Shown: positions 47,055 to 56,986 of the stretch, one piece after another
Layout: every line of letters begins with the position of its first letter
Numbering within the stretch: position 1 is the first letter of the stretch
Assembly: GCF_907165205.1 (NCBI RefSeq)
Contig: NC_058193.1
Coordinates: 20,411,521 to 20,475,520 of the forward strand
Direction of reading: 5' to 3'
Length of the DNA stretch: 64,000 nucleotides
DNA from: Coccinella septempunctata
Taxonomy: Eukaryota > Arthropoda > Insecta > Coleoptera > Coccinellidae
Translations under genes and position numbers: made by a program
The notes under the pieces: model-generated
What the model saw: the letters and a program-made list of their open reading frames with translations, nothing else
Told to the model about the DNA's origin: nothing
Databases searched by the model: none

Positions 47055-47600
47055 CGGGAGGTGGCGTCACTTTTGAACTAGTGATCGATCTTCACACGAA
47101 TTTTTTAGGATGAGTAGTTCTCCACTTGTACATATGAGGTCCGCGCGTCAGTCAGTCCAATAGCGGTGGGTGTGGGCGTGAGAGGCGATGAAACTCGCCG
47201 GAAAAATCTCAAAAAAAAGTGATTGATCTGCACGTGAAACTTTATAATAATGTAAATTATTCATGATTATGAGTGAAAATGGGCGTCAGTCACTTTTCCG
47301 ATGGTGGAAACATCGTCAGTCAGGCGGTTGAAGTGGTCGGAAAAATCTGAAAATTGACAAGTGACCGATCTTCACTTGAAATTTTGAAAAATGATTATTT
47401 TAATCAAATTGAACGTAAAAATGGACGTCAGTCACGTTTATAGGGATGGATTCTGCGTCAGTCAGGCTTCCAAAGTCAAGGGCAGTGACCAGCTTCCTTT
47501 GGCGCGCTGCACCTTATGCAGTTCGACTGACGCATATTCCACCGGCATCGTGCCGGCTGACAGTTATTTATCGAGTGTACTCAACAATTACTTGTTTATA
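47055..47600. repeat. CGTCAGTCA tandem repeat (about 142-bp unit), left arm
   Basis: CGTCAGTCA occurs at 47,146, 47,284, 47,314, 47,426 and 47,456, in pairs 30 bp apart with about 142 bp between pairs. GATCGATCTTCAC-like blocks recur once per unit. It begins TAGTCCGGGAGGTGGCGTC and ends near a CCGGCATCGTGCCGG hairpin (about 47,550). The mirror copy is at 51,797-52,342. No ORF with similarity. Confidence 0.75.
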
Positions 47601-47668
47601 CAGGGTGTTTCATCATATAAATGAATAAATAAAATTTATTGATCCTTTTGGACACTTAAGAAATGTAT

Positions 47669-48146
47669 AGGACAAGTCATATATTATAACAAATACAAGA
47701 GAAAAAAAAATAACAAATTCAACAAATGGAGTCCTTAAGGAACTCCTCCACACTATAGTAACACCTGTTAGTTAAAAGGAACTTAACTTCTCTCTTGAAA
47801 GATTTTCCACTCATTGATTTCAAGCTACTGGGCAAATGGTTATATAATTTGATACCTATATAACTCGGTGAGGACTCATATTTAACTGTATGATGCCTGG
47901 GGAAGGCTATGGTATCAGTGTGTCATGTTTCATACCCATGAAAATCAGAGCATTTCCTGTATTTTCCGATGTTCAGGTGGATATAAACAATTAAGGATGA
48001 ATTTACAAGGGAAGGGAAGAATACGAAACTAACTGAAAATCGGACGACATGAATCACGTGGCCGAAGTTTGAATATAAGCCTTATGACGCGTTTCTGAGA
48101 AATGTAAACTCGACATTGTTGAAATGTTTCCTGATTGTAGGAAACT
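47669..48146 (-). pseudogene. Jockey-clade LINE C-terminus, inverted copy
   Basis: The minus strand encodes SSPSYIGIKLYNHLPSSLKS, KSFKREVKFLLTNRCYYSVE and EFLKDSIC with a stop. This is the classic Jockey-group ORF2 C-terminus (I-K-L-Y-N-x-L-P ... F-K ... Y-S-x-x-E-F-L). It pairs with 48,348-48,824 around a 200-bp spacer, forming an inner palindrome. Upstream codons are frame-broken. Confidence 0.7.
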
Positions 48147-48347
48147 GTGTGCTCAGTTATGTATAAACCTCAAAGTAACGATTTCTGGTCACATCGGAGT
48201 ATTTTTGAGTGCTCAATTCAGAAAAGATGAAGAACTCCGAAAAAAAAATCAAAATGGCGGAAAACCTTCGATGTTCGTGATTTTTTTTTGGTTTCCAAAT
48301 TGAATTTCATTTTCTGAATAAACACAATTTTCGGACAATTTCCTTTT

Positions 48348-48824
48348 AGTTTCCTACAATCAGGAAACATTTCAACAATGTCGAGTTTACATTTCTCAGA
48401 AACGCGTCATAAGGCTTATATTCAAACTTCGGCCACGTGATTCATGTCGTCCGATTTTCAGTTAGTTTCGTATTCTTCCCTTCCCTTGTAAATTCATCCT
48501 TAATTGTTTATATCCACCTGAACATCGGAAAATACAGGAAATGCTCTGATTTTCATGGGTATGAAACATGACACACTGATACCATAGCCTCCCCCAGGCA
48601 TCATACAGTTAAATATGAGTCCTCACCGAGTTATATAGGTATCAAATTATATAACCATTTGCCCAGTAGCTTGAAATCAATGAGTGGAAAATCTTTCAAG
48701 AGAGAAGTTAAGTTCCTTTTAACTAACAGGTGTTACTATAGTGTGGAGGAGTTCCTTAAGGACTCCATTTGTTGAATTTGTTATTTTTTTTTCTCTTGTA
48801 TTTGTTATAATATATGACTTGTTC
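48348..48824 (+). pseudogene. Jockey-clade LINE C-terminus, direct copy
   Basis: It encodes the same IGIKLYNHLPSSLKS ... YYSVEEFLKD tail, preceded by a degraded NIGKYRKCSDFHGYET-like segment. It is directly followed (48,825-48,915 and, past the hAT, 51,534-51,730) by a second partial copy in the same orientation, i.e. a tandem duplication of the LINE tail. Confidence 0.7.
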
Positions 48825-49399
48825 TGATTTTCATGGGTATGAAACATGACACACTGATACCATAGCCTTCCCCAGGCATCATACAGTTAAATATGAGTCC
48901 TCACCGAGTTATATACAGTGGCGGATTTACATATTTGCCGCCAGTAGGCTATTCAAATCTTGCCGCCTTTACCATAATTATTTAGTTCAAAATATTAATG
49001 AAAATTTTTGTGTCAGTGAAAATGTAACTTTGAGTTTTGTACACTTTGGTCCTAATAACTACTCATAATTATTGTGACCTAGGGAATCGATGTGTCAGTT
49101 CCCGAGTTTCCAGATCATTTTTACAACGCAACGATTAAGTTGAGATTTCACAAGAAATAGAACGTTTCTTTCTGAATGAAATAAAATTTAGTCATAGACT
49201 TCTCATGAGGCGAAGTAATGGATGTATTAATTGATATTAGTCACACAGTGATATACATCCAGTAAACGTAATTGAATAATTTTTATTGGGCACACGGTTT
49301 AAAATAGAAATTTATTATCATTAAATATGGCACACTATATATATACATGGTAACATGGTCCATAGGAATAGTTCCAAAAAATTAGGTGATTCTTCGTCA

Positions 49400-50050
49400 G
49401 AAAATAGGGTGGACCTTTAATGTGAAATATTCTTTTCTGAGTCCCCCTGCTTAGTTATAGCCCGAAAAGCTGTTTTTAATTTTTTCTTGAGAATCGAAAA
49501 ACTAACAAGAATGAAATCAAGCAGATATTTTATGCGGGGTACAAATTTTCGGTGCTGTTCCTTCATGATTTAAGCCTAGTGCTAGAAGAGTGCTAGAAAA
49601 AGCCATTCCTAAACATTGTTCCGCAAGAAACTTTTTTCCATATGCATATTTCAAAATAAAAGATTGGTTTTGGATAGTTTGATCCTTGATCCATCCTTAA
49701 CAAATAAGGTCTCTTGTAGTTTCTTGGGAAAATTCGCGGTGTTTCAGGAAATAAAAATAACCGTAAACAAAGTGCATATCGAATATTTCTGTGTTTGTGC
49801 ACACAGTCATCTTGATGAGTATATAATATATGACACATATCTCAAGAACCCTTTTCTATCATAGACAAACAGAATCAAAATTTTTTCAATGCCTTCCCGC
49901 CCGTATGAAATATCTGCTTGATTTAATACGTGAAAGTTTATTGATTTTCAATAAAAAAATCAAAAACTGCTTTCCGTCGCCATCTTTAGGGGGCTGTTTC
50001 TAGACAGGGGCACAAAAAAAAAGAGAAGACCTTCCCTACATTTTGAATCA
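49400..50050. repeat. Foldback inside the hAT element (1)
   Basis: Arms pair around 49,435-49,545 and 49,895-50,015. Examples are GAAATCAAGCAGATATTTTA with TGAAATATCTGCTTGATTTA, and GTCCCCCTGCTTAG with CTAGACAGGGGCAC. The arms are imperfect. The ORFs at 49,593-49,864 on both strands are within the spacer and are not called. Confidence 0.55.
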
Positions 50051-50494
50051 ACCCCTGAATTGTTTGCAACTATTCATATTATATTATGTATGATATGACC
50101 ACAATCTAACTCACGATGGCAATAAAATAGGAACGTAATTCATAAAACTCTCTCCTAGGGTTTCATAAAGCTTGATCAGGGAATCAACGCTTTATTGACC
50201 AACAGAAGACGTCAATTTGTCATGATCATTCATAATATCATTCTCGCATCAAATTATGTTTATACGTCCATTAAATTATTCTCAATTGCTACTTGTTCAA
50301 TATATTCAGCAATGAAAAGATTTCAGTGATTTCGTTTTAGAAATCAAGCGTTGATCGCACATTCGCTGTTGAAATATCTTTCTGCGATGTCGTCATACGA
50401 AATTTTGTTCATTAGTTCTGACTTTATACACAAAAGAGCCAATGGTTTCAGCTTTTCTTGGCTGTGGTTCTTAGGTACCTAACTTTTCACTTTT

Positions 50495-51190
50495 TTCAAG
50501 CAAAAATAGCTTCTCTCGCCCGAACAATTAGTCGCTGATGTATAAAGAGTAGGCAAAATTCGTTGTCTACTGAGGTAAACTCGAGAACTTTGGCAGCTGG
50601 AAGAAAACGGATGACACATTCTCGAGTTTTTTTCAGAGAAACAAAGAATGGTGAAAACCGTTTTTGAGTTATTAGCAAAAAACTAAATTTTGACGATTTC
50701 GAAAAGTTCTCATAACTTTTTTGTCTTTGAAGTTAAAGATCTGAAACTTGAACCTTCTACAGACCCTTTTTTACGTAGAATCCACTGACGAGCACCAAAT
50801 ATTTTTTCATTTCGAAACATTAGGCGAACTTTCGTTTTTTAAATGCAAACTTTCATTGAATTTGTTATTTTTGAATTGGAAGAAAAGATTCTCTCAGTAG
50901 AATCTACGTATAAAAGTGACTAAGAAGGTAAGTTTCAGATTATGTAACTTCAAACACAAAAAATCTATGAGAACTTTTCGAAATCGTCAAAATCCCAATT
51001 TTTGGTTATAACTCAAAATCCAGAAGTGATAGGCTGGTTCTGTTTTCAGATTTGGATTAGTCATGAAGAAAGAGCTCGAGAATGTGTCATCCGTTTTCTT
51101 CTAGCTGCGATAGTTCTCGAGATTCCCTCAGTAGACAACGAATTTTGCCCTTCTTGTAAATAGAGCCATAGATACGAACTTCTGGACAAA
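50495..51190. repeat. Foldback inside the hAT element (2)
   Basis: GGCAAAATTCGTTGTCTACT (50,552) pairs with AGTAGACAACGAATTTTGCC (ending about 51,150). CGGATGACACATTCTCGAG pairs with CTCGAGAATGTGTCATCCG. GACGATTTCGAAAAGTTCTC pairs with GAGAACTTTTCGAAATCGTC. Arms are about 300 bp around a short centre. Confidence 0.75.
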
Positions 51191-51796
51191 CATTTTTTGA
51201 ATTGTGTTTTTGTAGGAACCGAAGAAACACATCCCAACGATTCAGAATCTGGCTTCATCAAAATTTTTCACCCTCACAAAGTTCAGTATAGAGTCCAAAG
51301 CGGCCGAAATAAGAGTGAAACAGGAAAATAGTACCTAATGATGCACTACTTGTTTAGTTTTTTTTTTATATTTAGGGAAAATCAGATATAGATAGATATA
51401 AAAATATCTATGAAATACAAATATTTCAGTTTCTATAATTAGTGCAAACAAAATTGTCCCTAAATTTGCCGCCCCCTGAAATCTGCCGCCCTAGGCTGCA
51501 GCCTACTCAGCCTCTATGGTAAATCCGCCACTGGTTATATAGGTATTAAATTATATAACCATTTGCCCAGTAGCTTGAAATCAATGAGTGGAAAATCTTT
51601 CAAGAGAGAAGTTAAGTTCCTTTTAACTAACAGGTGTTACTATAGTGTGGAGGAGTTCCTTAAGGACTCCATTTGTTGAATTTGTTATTTTTTTTCTCTT
51701 GTATTTGTTATAATATATGACTTGTCCTATACATTTCTTAAGTGTCCAAAAGGATCAATAAATTTTATTTATTCATTTATATGATGAAACACCCTG

Positions 51797-52342
51797 TATA
51801 AACAAGTAATTGTTGAGTACACTCGATAAATAACTGTCAGCCGGCACGATGCCGGTGGAATATGCGTCAGTCGAACTGCATAAGGTGCAGCGCGCCAAAG
51901 GAAGCTGGTCACTGCCCTTGACTTTGGAAGCCTGACTGACGCAGAATCCATCTCTATAAACGTGACTGACGTCCATTTTTACGTTCAATTTGATTAAAAT
52001 AATCATTTTTCAAAATTTCAAGTGAAGATCGGTCACTTGTCAATTTTCAGATTTTTCCGACCACTTCAACCGCCTGACTGACGATGTTTCCACCATCGGA
52101 AAAGTGACTGACGCCCATTTTCACTCATAATCATGAATAATTTACATTATTATAAAGTTTCACGTGCAGATCAATCACTTTTTTTTGAGATTTTTCCGGC
52201 GAGTTTCATCGCCTCTCACGCCCACACCCACCGCTATTGGACTGACTGACGCGCGGACCTCATATGTACAAGTGGAGAACTACTCATCCTAAAAAATTCG
52301 TGTGAAGATCGATCACTAGTTCAAAAGTGACGCCACCTCCCG
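51797..52342. repeat. CGTCAGTCA tandem repeat, right arm
   Basis: Mirror image of 47,055-47,600 within the palindrome, differing by only a few bases. Confidence 0.8.
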
Positions 52343-52344
52343 GA

Positions 52345-52598
52345 CTATAGGAATTTTTCGGGTACTCCTAGACGTGCCATGATTTTCCATAGCGCTCTCC
52401 GATTCACCGAGTCGAATGCCTTGCTTAAATCGATGAAGGCTGTATAAATCCTTGATTGTTGTTCACGGGCCTTTTTTTGTAGCTGTCGCAGTGTAAAAAT
52501 TAGGTCCACCGTACCTCGATTTGGTCGAAAGCCGCACTGGGATTCAGGTAAAAGCTTCTCTAAGAGTGGAACCAGACGATTAGCCATAATCTTCGAGA
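52345..52598 (-). pseudogene. RTE RT fragment, right arm, 5' end of the RTE insertion
   Basis: It has the same coding content as 46,786-47,050 (CGFRPNRGTVDL, YTAFIDLSKAFDS). Its 5' truncation point is at 52,598, followed by the target duplication GAGAACT (52,599-52,605) and resumption of the DD41D terminal repeat. It is in the same orientation as the RTE 3' half at 45,176-45,840. Confidence 0.85.
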
Positions 52599-53331
52599 GA
52601 GAACTAGACATATTTGAAATCTGAAAATTGGGATTATGATATTGTTCGAAGTTCTCTACAGAGCTTAAATATTTCCGAAGCCCAAAAACTTCTGGTTATA
52701 CAGGGAGTGAAAATAAATTCGACGAAAAATTTTTTTTCAAGTTTTCTATTCCTGGTTTGATCGAGTATTCAATAGTGAATTCATTTCTGTTAAAACCATT
52801 GTATTAAATCGAATAGTTTTCAAAATATCCAAAAAAAACTGGAAATAAAGTCAAATATGTTCAGTCAGTAATATGTTCATTATTCTTATTTTAAATATCC
52901 TGAGCGTAAACCGTTTTTACAACATCGAAGAGGAAGGATGTGAAAAGGTCATGCATCTTTTGGATTTCAAAAATATCATCACAGGGTGTTTCAAATTTTG
53001 TGTTGAAAATTGTGATCTTAAATTGGCCATAACTTCTGTTTTTCAAATTAGAACCCTATTTTTTTATAATTGTGTTGGATTCTGCGGTCAAAAATAATGA
53101 TAGTTTTCTCACATGATTATGCTCCTAAATTCAATAATTTCTGGGTTATTTGAGATTTTCTGGATTTATGGTGTACGTAGAGTCAAATTGATTGCATCTA
53201 AAAAAATTCAATGAATATTCTTTCGAAACCATGGGAACACTCTGTACCCATAGAAGATAAATTATCTGTTAATAATTCACAAGTGTCAGGTGTTATTGTT
53301 ATTCGTTATCTACATTTCTCGATTTAACAAA

Positions 53332-54396
53332 ATGAACCGTTATTCTAATTACGAAATTCTGGATCTATTTAATATACATGGTGAATGTGACAGAATTATT
53401 AGTAGAACCTGCCGGGCCTTCAACGAGAAGTATCCCCATTTACCTTCCATGACGGAGAAGATCTTTAGAAAATATGTTTCAAACTTTCAAAGTTTTGGAT
53501 GTGTAAGAGCCCCTAAAGAATACAAAAGAAGGGTAGTTGATGATGAGGAAAATGAAATTAGTGTTTTGACTCATTTCGAAGCGAATGAAAATGCATCTAT
53601 TCGAAGTGCAGCTCATGAAATCGATTTAGACAGAAATTCAGTGCACCGAATTTTGAAAAAACACAACATGCATGACTACAAATATGAGAAAGTTCATGCA
53701 TTAGAACCAGGTGAATACATAAAAAGGTTGAATTTTTGTAGAGGAATATTAGAAAAACTTGAAAATGATGAAAATTTTTTGAAAAAGTTTATTTGGACAG
53801 ACGAAGCAAAATTCAATAATGAAGGACTATTTAATAGAAAGAATTGCCACATTTGGAGAAGTGAAAATCCTCATAGAAAAAGACAAAGAAACCCCCAGAA
53901 CAAATTTAGTTTTAATGTGTTTGCTCTTTTGATGAACAATAAAGTGCGGTACTACATTTATGAAGAATATTTAAATACAGAAAAATATTTGGAAATCCTG
54001 AGAAATTTTGTTTCTGAGTTTTTGGATGAACTGCCGTTGAGTATGTCGACTACCGCATATTATCAATTGGATGGGGCTCCGGCACATAGTTCGCACGAGG
54101 TGTCTGAAGAACTGAATGCAATATTTGGTAATCGATGGATCGGACGCCGTTCTTCACTGTTTTGGCTCCCACGATCTCCCGATCTTACTCCCTTAGATTT
54201 TTATTTATGGGGTAGAATAAAAAACATAGTCTATGAATCTCCTATTGAAAGCAAAGAAGATTTGAAACGGCGTGTGGAGGATGCTTTCCACTCGCTAAAG
54301 GGGGAGGAAATTGAGCGAGCGACTAACCGAGGTGTTTCAAGACGTATTCGAAAGTGTGTGGAACAAAATGGTTACCATACTGAAACTCTTACCTGA
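53332..54396 (+). CDS. Mariner-like transposase, DD41D type, apparently intact
   Basis: A cut-and-paste transposase of the IS630-Tc1-mariner superfamily. The start chosen is the ATG of MNRYSNYEILDLFNIHGECD; the open frame extends 14 codons upstream. The N-terminal half (about 1-120) is a bipartite helix-turn-helix (IRSAAHEIDLDRNSVHRILK). The catalytic domain has FIWTDEAKFN (first D), YYQLDGAPAHSSHE (second D) and WLPRSPDLTPLDFYLWG (third D). There are 41 residues between the second and third Asp, i.e. DD41D, the rosa-type mariner-like group. The length of about 354 residues is typical. There are no internal stops. The first 230 bp of coding sequence lie in the palindrome arm and, in degenerate inverted form, in the right terminal repeat. 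Whether it is still active is unknown, since its left TIR is split. Confidence 0.9.
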   Translation: MNRYSNYEILDLFNIHGECDRIISRTCRAFNEKYPHLPSMTEKIFRKYVSNFQSFGCVRAPKEYKRRVVDDEENEISVLTHFEANENASIRSAAHEIDLDRNSVHRILKKHNMHDYKYEKVHALEPGEYIKRLNFCRGILEKLENDENFLKKFIWTDEAKFNNEGLFNRKNCHIWRSENPHRKRQRNPQNKFSFNVFALLMNNKVRYYIYEEYLNTEKYLEILRNFVSEFLDELPLSMSTTAYYQLDGAPAHSSHEVSEELNAIFGNRWIGRRSSLFWLPRSPDLTPLDFYLWGRIKNIVYESPIESKEDLKRRVEDAFHSLKGEEIERATNRGVSRRIRKCVEQNGYHTETLT

Positions 54397-54559
54397 TCAT
54401 TTATTTTGTTAATTTGAGTTTTGAAACGTTTTTTTATTTTTATTATCATAATTTATTTATAATCATAATTCGGTGTACTGAAGTAGCGAATCTATTTAAT
54501 GTGTTTCCTATTGAAGAGATGAATTCTCATTCGCTTCGAAATAAGTCGAAATACTAATT

Positions 54560-54971
54560 TCATCAAATGCCCTTTTTTTGTATTCTTTAGGGGCTCTTAC
54601 ATTCCAAAATTTGGAAAGTTTGAAACATCTTTTCAGAAATTGTAAAAAAAATGGGGATACTTCTCATTGGATACTCAACATTTTGTGTCATCCACCATGG
54701 ATTTGAAATAAACAATATCATTAAGTGCATTTGAATGTGTATTGCGTATACAATTGAAAAAATAAAATATAAGAAATAAATCCAAAATCTCATTATTAGA
54801 ATAGCAACGATTCATTTTGTGAAATCAAAAAATTTCATAACGACTAACAATAAGACCTGTCTGACACTTGTGAATTATAAATGGGATGATTTATCTTCTA
54901 TGCTCACAGAATATCCTTATGAATCAGATTCGAAAAATTTGACTCTACGTACTACATAAATCCAGAAAATC
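54560..54971. repeat. Inner part of the right terminal inverted repeat
   Basis: GTATTCTTTAGGGGCTCTTA, TTTGGAAAGTTTGAAACAT and CGATTCATTTTGTGAAATC are degenerate inverted matches of the transposase start and upstream region (53,250-53,525). The repeat is cut at about 54,971 by the LINE and continues at 56,987 to the outer end. The inner part is more diverged than the outer part. Confidence 0.8.
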
Positions 54972-56986
54972 AAATCAAACGTCTCTAAACCGTGGATCAC
55001 TGGGAGATTCAATGAAATGATTAGGAAGAAAAAATCGCTGTGGCAGAGGTATCTCCGAAGTCGCTCCCGAAATGATTATTTAAACCATAGGTCCTTTTCA
55101 AACTTTCTGTCTAACGAACTAAGAAATTCCAAAAATACCTATGAACACCAACTAGCATGCTCTAAAGACAAAAAAAGGCTCTTCAAGTACTTGCGATCTT
55201 CATCTAACAGCAAAGTGGGCATTCCTTTAGTCAGAAATGGTTCTAACTCATTATGCAAGGATAATATGGAAACTGCTGATGTATTTTCGGAAATATTCTC
55301 TGCTGCGTTCACTTATGAACCTACAGGTCCAATTCCTATTCCGCAGACATCCCGTGAAACTTCAGAAATAAACAACGTTCTATTTAGTGAAGACCTGGTT
55401 ATGAAACATCTCTCCGAACTGAAACCCTCCTCAGCACCTGGCCCAGATGGCATTTCCTCGTTCCAATTGAAACAGTGCTCTGAAGCACTAGCTGTCCCAT
55501 TGTCCATCATTTTCCGACAATCATTCACCTCTTCTAAACTACCATCTGCTTGGTTGTCCGCCTCTATCACACCTATTTTTAAGAAAGGGGACAAATTGGA
55601 TCCCAAAAATTACAGGCCAATTAGTTTAACATCAGCCACTTGTAAGGTGATGGAGAGAATTATTTGCAATGCCATTTTAACTTTTGCAGTTGATCATAAG
55701 ATTATCCCTAAAGAACACCATGGATTTTTACCTGGCAGGTCCATCCTTACTAATCTTTTACCCTGTATCGACGATTGGACTAAGGCTTGGGACTCTGATA
55801 TCCCTGTGGATATCATTTACCTCGACTTCGCCAAGGCGTTTGACCGTGTGCCCCACCGTCGGCTCATTTCTAAGCTCGAACATCTGGGTATACGGGGTGG
55901 TTGTTTATCGTGGATAGAATCTTTCCTACATAATCGGACATTTCGTGTCAGAGTTGGGGAGAGCAAATCATCTAAATATCGAGTGACCAGCGGTATCCCA
56001 CAGGGTACAGTGCTTGGTCCTCTTCTTTTTTTGTTGTTTACGTCGGATCTTCCTTCCTCTCTTCGATCAATGTGTGCATTATTCGCTGATGATACGAAGC
56101 TATACAATTTTCCTCTAACTTGCGCTGATGTCCTCAAGAAGGACCTAAGTACCTTGAATGAGTGGTGCAGGCAATGGATGCTGCCTCTTAATTTGGACAA
56201 ATGCTGCGTACTCCATGTGGGCAAGAAAAATCCCAAAACCGAATACTTCATCGACGGCAGATTGTTGAAGAGTGTTGACGAGCACTGTGATTTGGGTCTA
56301 ATAGTAACAACCAATTTTTCCTGGTCCAGCCATGTAACATCTATTTGTAATAGAGCTAAACAACTATGCCACTCATTGTATCGTTCTTTTCATGGGTGCA
56401 GCTTACAAACGTGTAGGCTTCTGTATCTCTCGTATGTTCGCCCGATGCTGGAGTTTGCCGGTCCCGCTTGGTGGCCTTCACTGAGGAGGAATGTGGATGC
56501 GTTAGAAGCTATTCAGCGCACTTGTACACGGCTACCGTTTGGTCGTGACCGTCCAGGCTACGATGCACGACTCCGGCTTCTCAGTATCCCGAGGTTCGAG
56601 CAACGTCGTGAGCGAGGTGACCTCATCCTTGCCTACCGAGCATTGCACGGTTATACTGTTGCTGATCTACAGTTCATGTTCAAGAGGAACTTTAATCACC
56701 TACGGGGACACCCCTTTAAGCTTGCCAAGGAAAAGTTCAGAACTATCGTCCGACAAAACTTCCTATCGAACAGAATATTTGAGCGCTGGAACCGACTGCC
56801 AACCGACGTGGTGACCGCTACATCGGTTAATGTTTTCAAGAATCGCTACGGCAGGTGGATCTCTTCTCTTTGAATTTTGTTTTTTCTTTTTTTAATTTAC
56901 TTTCAAACATTTCATGTATTGAGTTTATAGGTACTGTTACCTCAACTCTTATTATATTAAATAATAATAATAATAATAATAATAAT
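54972..56986 (+). mobile_element. 5'-truncated CR1/Jockey-group LINE in the right TIR
   Basis: It lies between CCAGAAAATC (54,962-54,971) and ATCTCAAATAACTCAG (56,988 on), which are contiguous in the left arm (CCAGAAAATCTCAAATAACC near 46,233). The 3' tail is about ten TAA units. The short flanking duplication is ambiguous (AATC). It is related to the 37.3-40.06 kb LINE. Confidence 0.85.
55017..56873 (+). CDS. LINE reverse transcriptase ORF, 618 codons, open
   Basis: The open frame continues upstream of the ATG to the 5' truncation (SKPWITGRFNE precedes it, homologous to KKPWISDRILG in the 37-40 kb LINE), so the original protein was longer and the endonuclease is lost. RT landmarks are SITPIFKKGDKLDPKNYRPI (about 183-202), HHGFLPGRSILTNLL (234-248), motif A YLDFAKAFDRV (268-278), SGIPQGTVLGPLLFLL (325-340) and catalytic FADD (356-359). 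The C-terminal domain includes LSYVRPMLEFAGPAWWPSLR. There are no frame breaks, so it is a recent insertion and the best-preserved LINE of its type here. Confidence 0.88.
   Translation: MIRKKKSLWQRYLRSRSRNDYLNHRSFSNFLSNELRNSKNTYEHQLACSKDKKRLFKYLRSSSNSKVGIPLVRNGSNSLCKDNMETADVFSEIFSAAFTYEPTGPIPIPQTSRETSEINNVLFSEDLVMKHLSELKPSSAPGPDGISSFQLKQCSEALAVPLSIIFRQSFTSSKLPSAWLSASITPIFKKGDKLDPKNYRPISLTSATCKVMERIICNAILTFAVDHKIIPKEHHGFLPGRSILTNLLPCIDDWTKAWDSDIPVDIIYLDFAKAFDRVPHRRLISKLEHLGIRGGCLSWIESFLHNRTFRVRVGESKSSKYRVTSGIPQGTVLGPLLFLLFTSDLPSSLRSMCALFADDTKLYNFPLTCADVLKKDLSTLNEWCRQWMLPLNLDKCCVLHVGKKNPKTEYFIDGRLLKSVDEHCDLGLIVTTNFSWSSHVTSICNRAKQLCHSLYRSFHGCSLQTCRLLYLSYVRPMLEFAGPAWWPSLRRNVDALEAIQRTCTRLPFGRDRPGYDARLRLLSIPRFEQRRERGDLILAYRALHGYTVADLQFMFKRNFNHLRGHPFKLAKEKFRTIVRQNFLSNRIFERWNRLPTDVVTATSVNVFKNRYGRWISSL

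Larger units (their letters stand above)
48916..51533. mobile_element. hAT-type element, non-autonomous
   Basis: The ends CAGTGGCGGATTTAC... and ...GTAAATCCGCCACTG are inverted. The 8-bp duplications GTTATATA (48,908-48,915; 51,534-51,541) are perfect. The uninterrupted sequence is visible in the opposite palindrome arm near 47,857-47,864. TTGCCGCC blocks lie just inside both ends. It is 2,618 bp with no hAT transposase ORF visible. Two foldbacks fill its middle. Confidence 0.9.
45838..53562. repeat. Large palindrome, arms about 2.0-2.1 kb
   Basis: Positions x and 99,397 minus x are complementary from 45,838 to about 47,950, apart from a 1-bp indel in an A/T run and a few substitutions (for example at 47,444). 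The right arm is 48,825-48,915 plus 51,534-53,562, split by the hAT element. Each arm carries, from outside in, the first part of the transposase ORF, the subterminal TIR, an RTE RT fragment, the CGTCAGTCA repeat and a LINE 3' end. Confidence 0.9.

Noticed and set aside
47055..47600. Helitron
   Set aside because: A hairpin is near one end, but there is no Rep/helicase sequence, the CTRR spacing is wrong and no TC start is evident.
45838..53562. Assembly artefact as sole explanation of the palindrome
   Set aside because: The arms differ by substitutions and an indel, one arm alone carries the hAT, and the RTE target duplication is consistent with a real history. It stays possible and should be checked by long reads.
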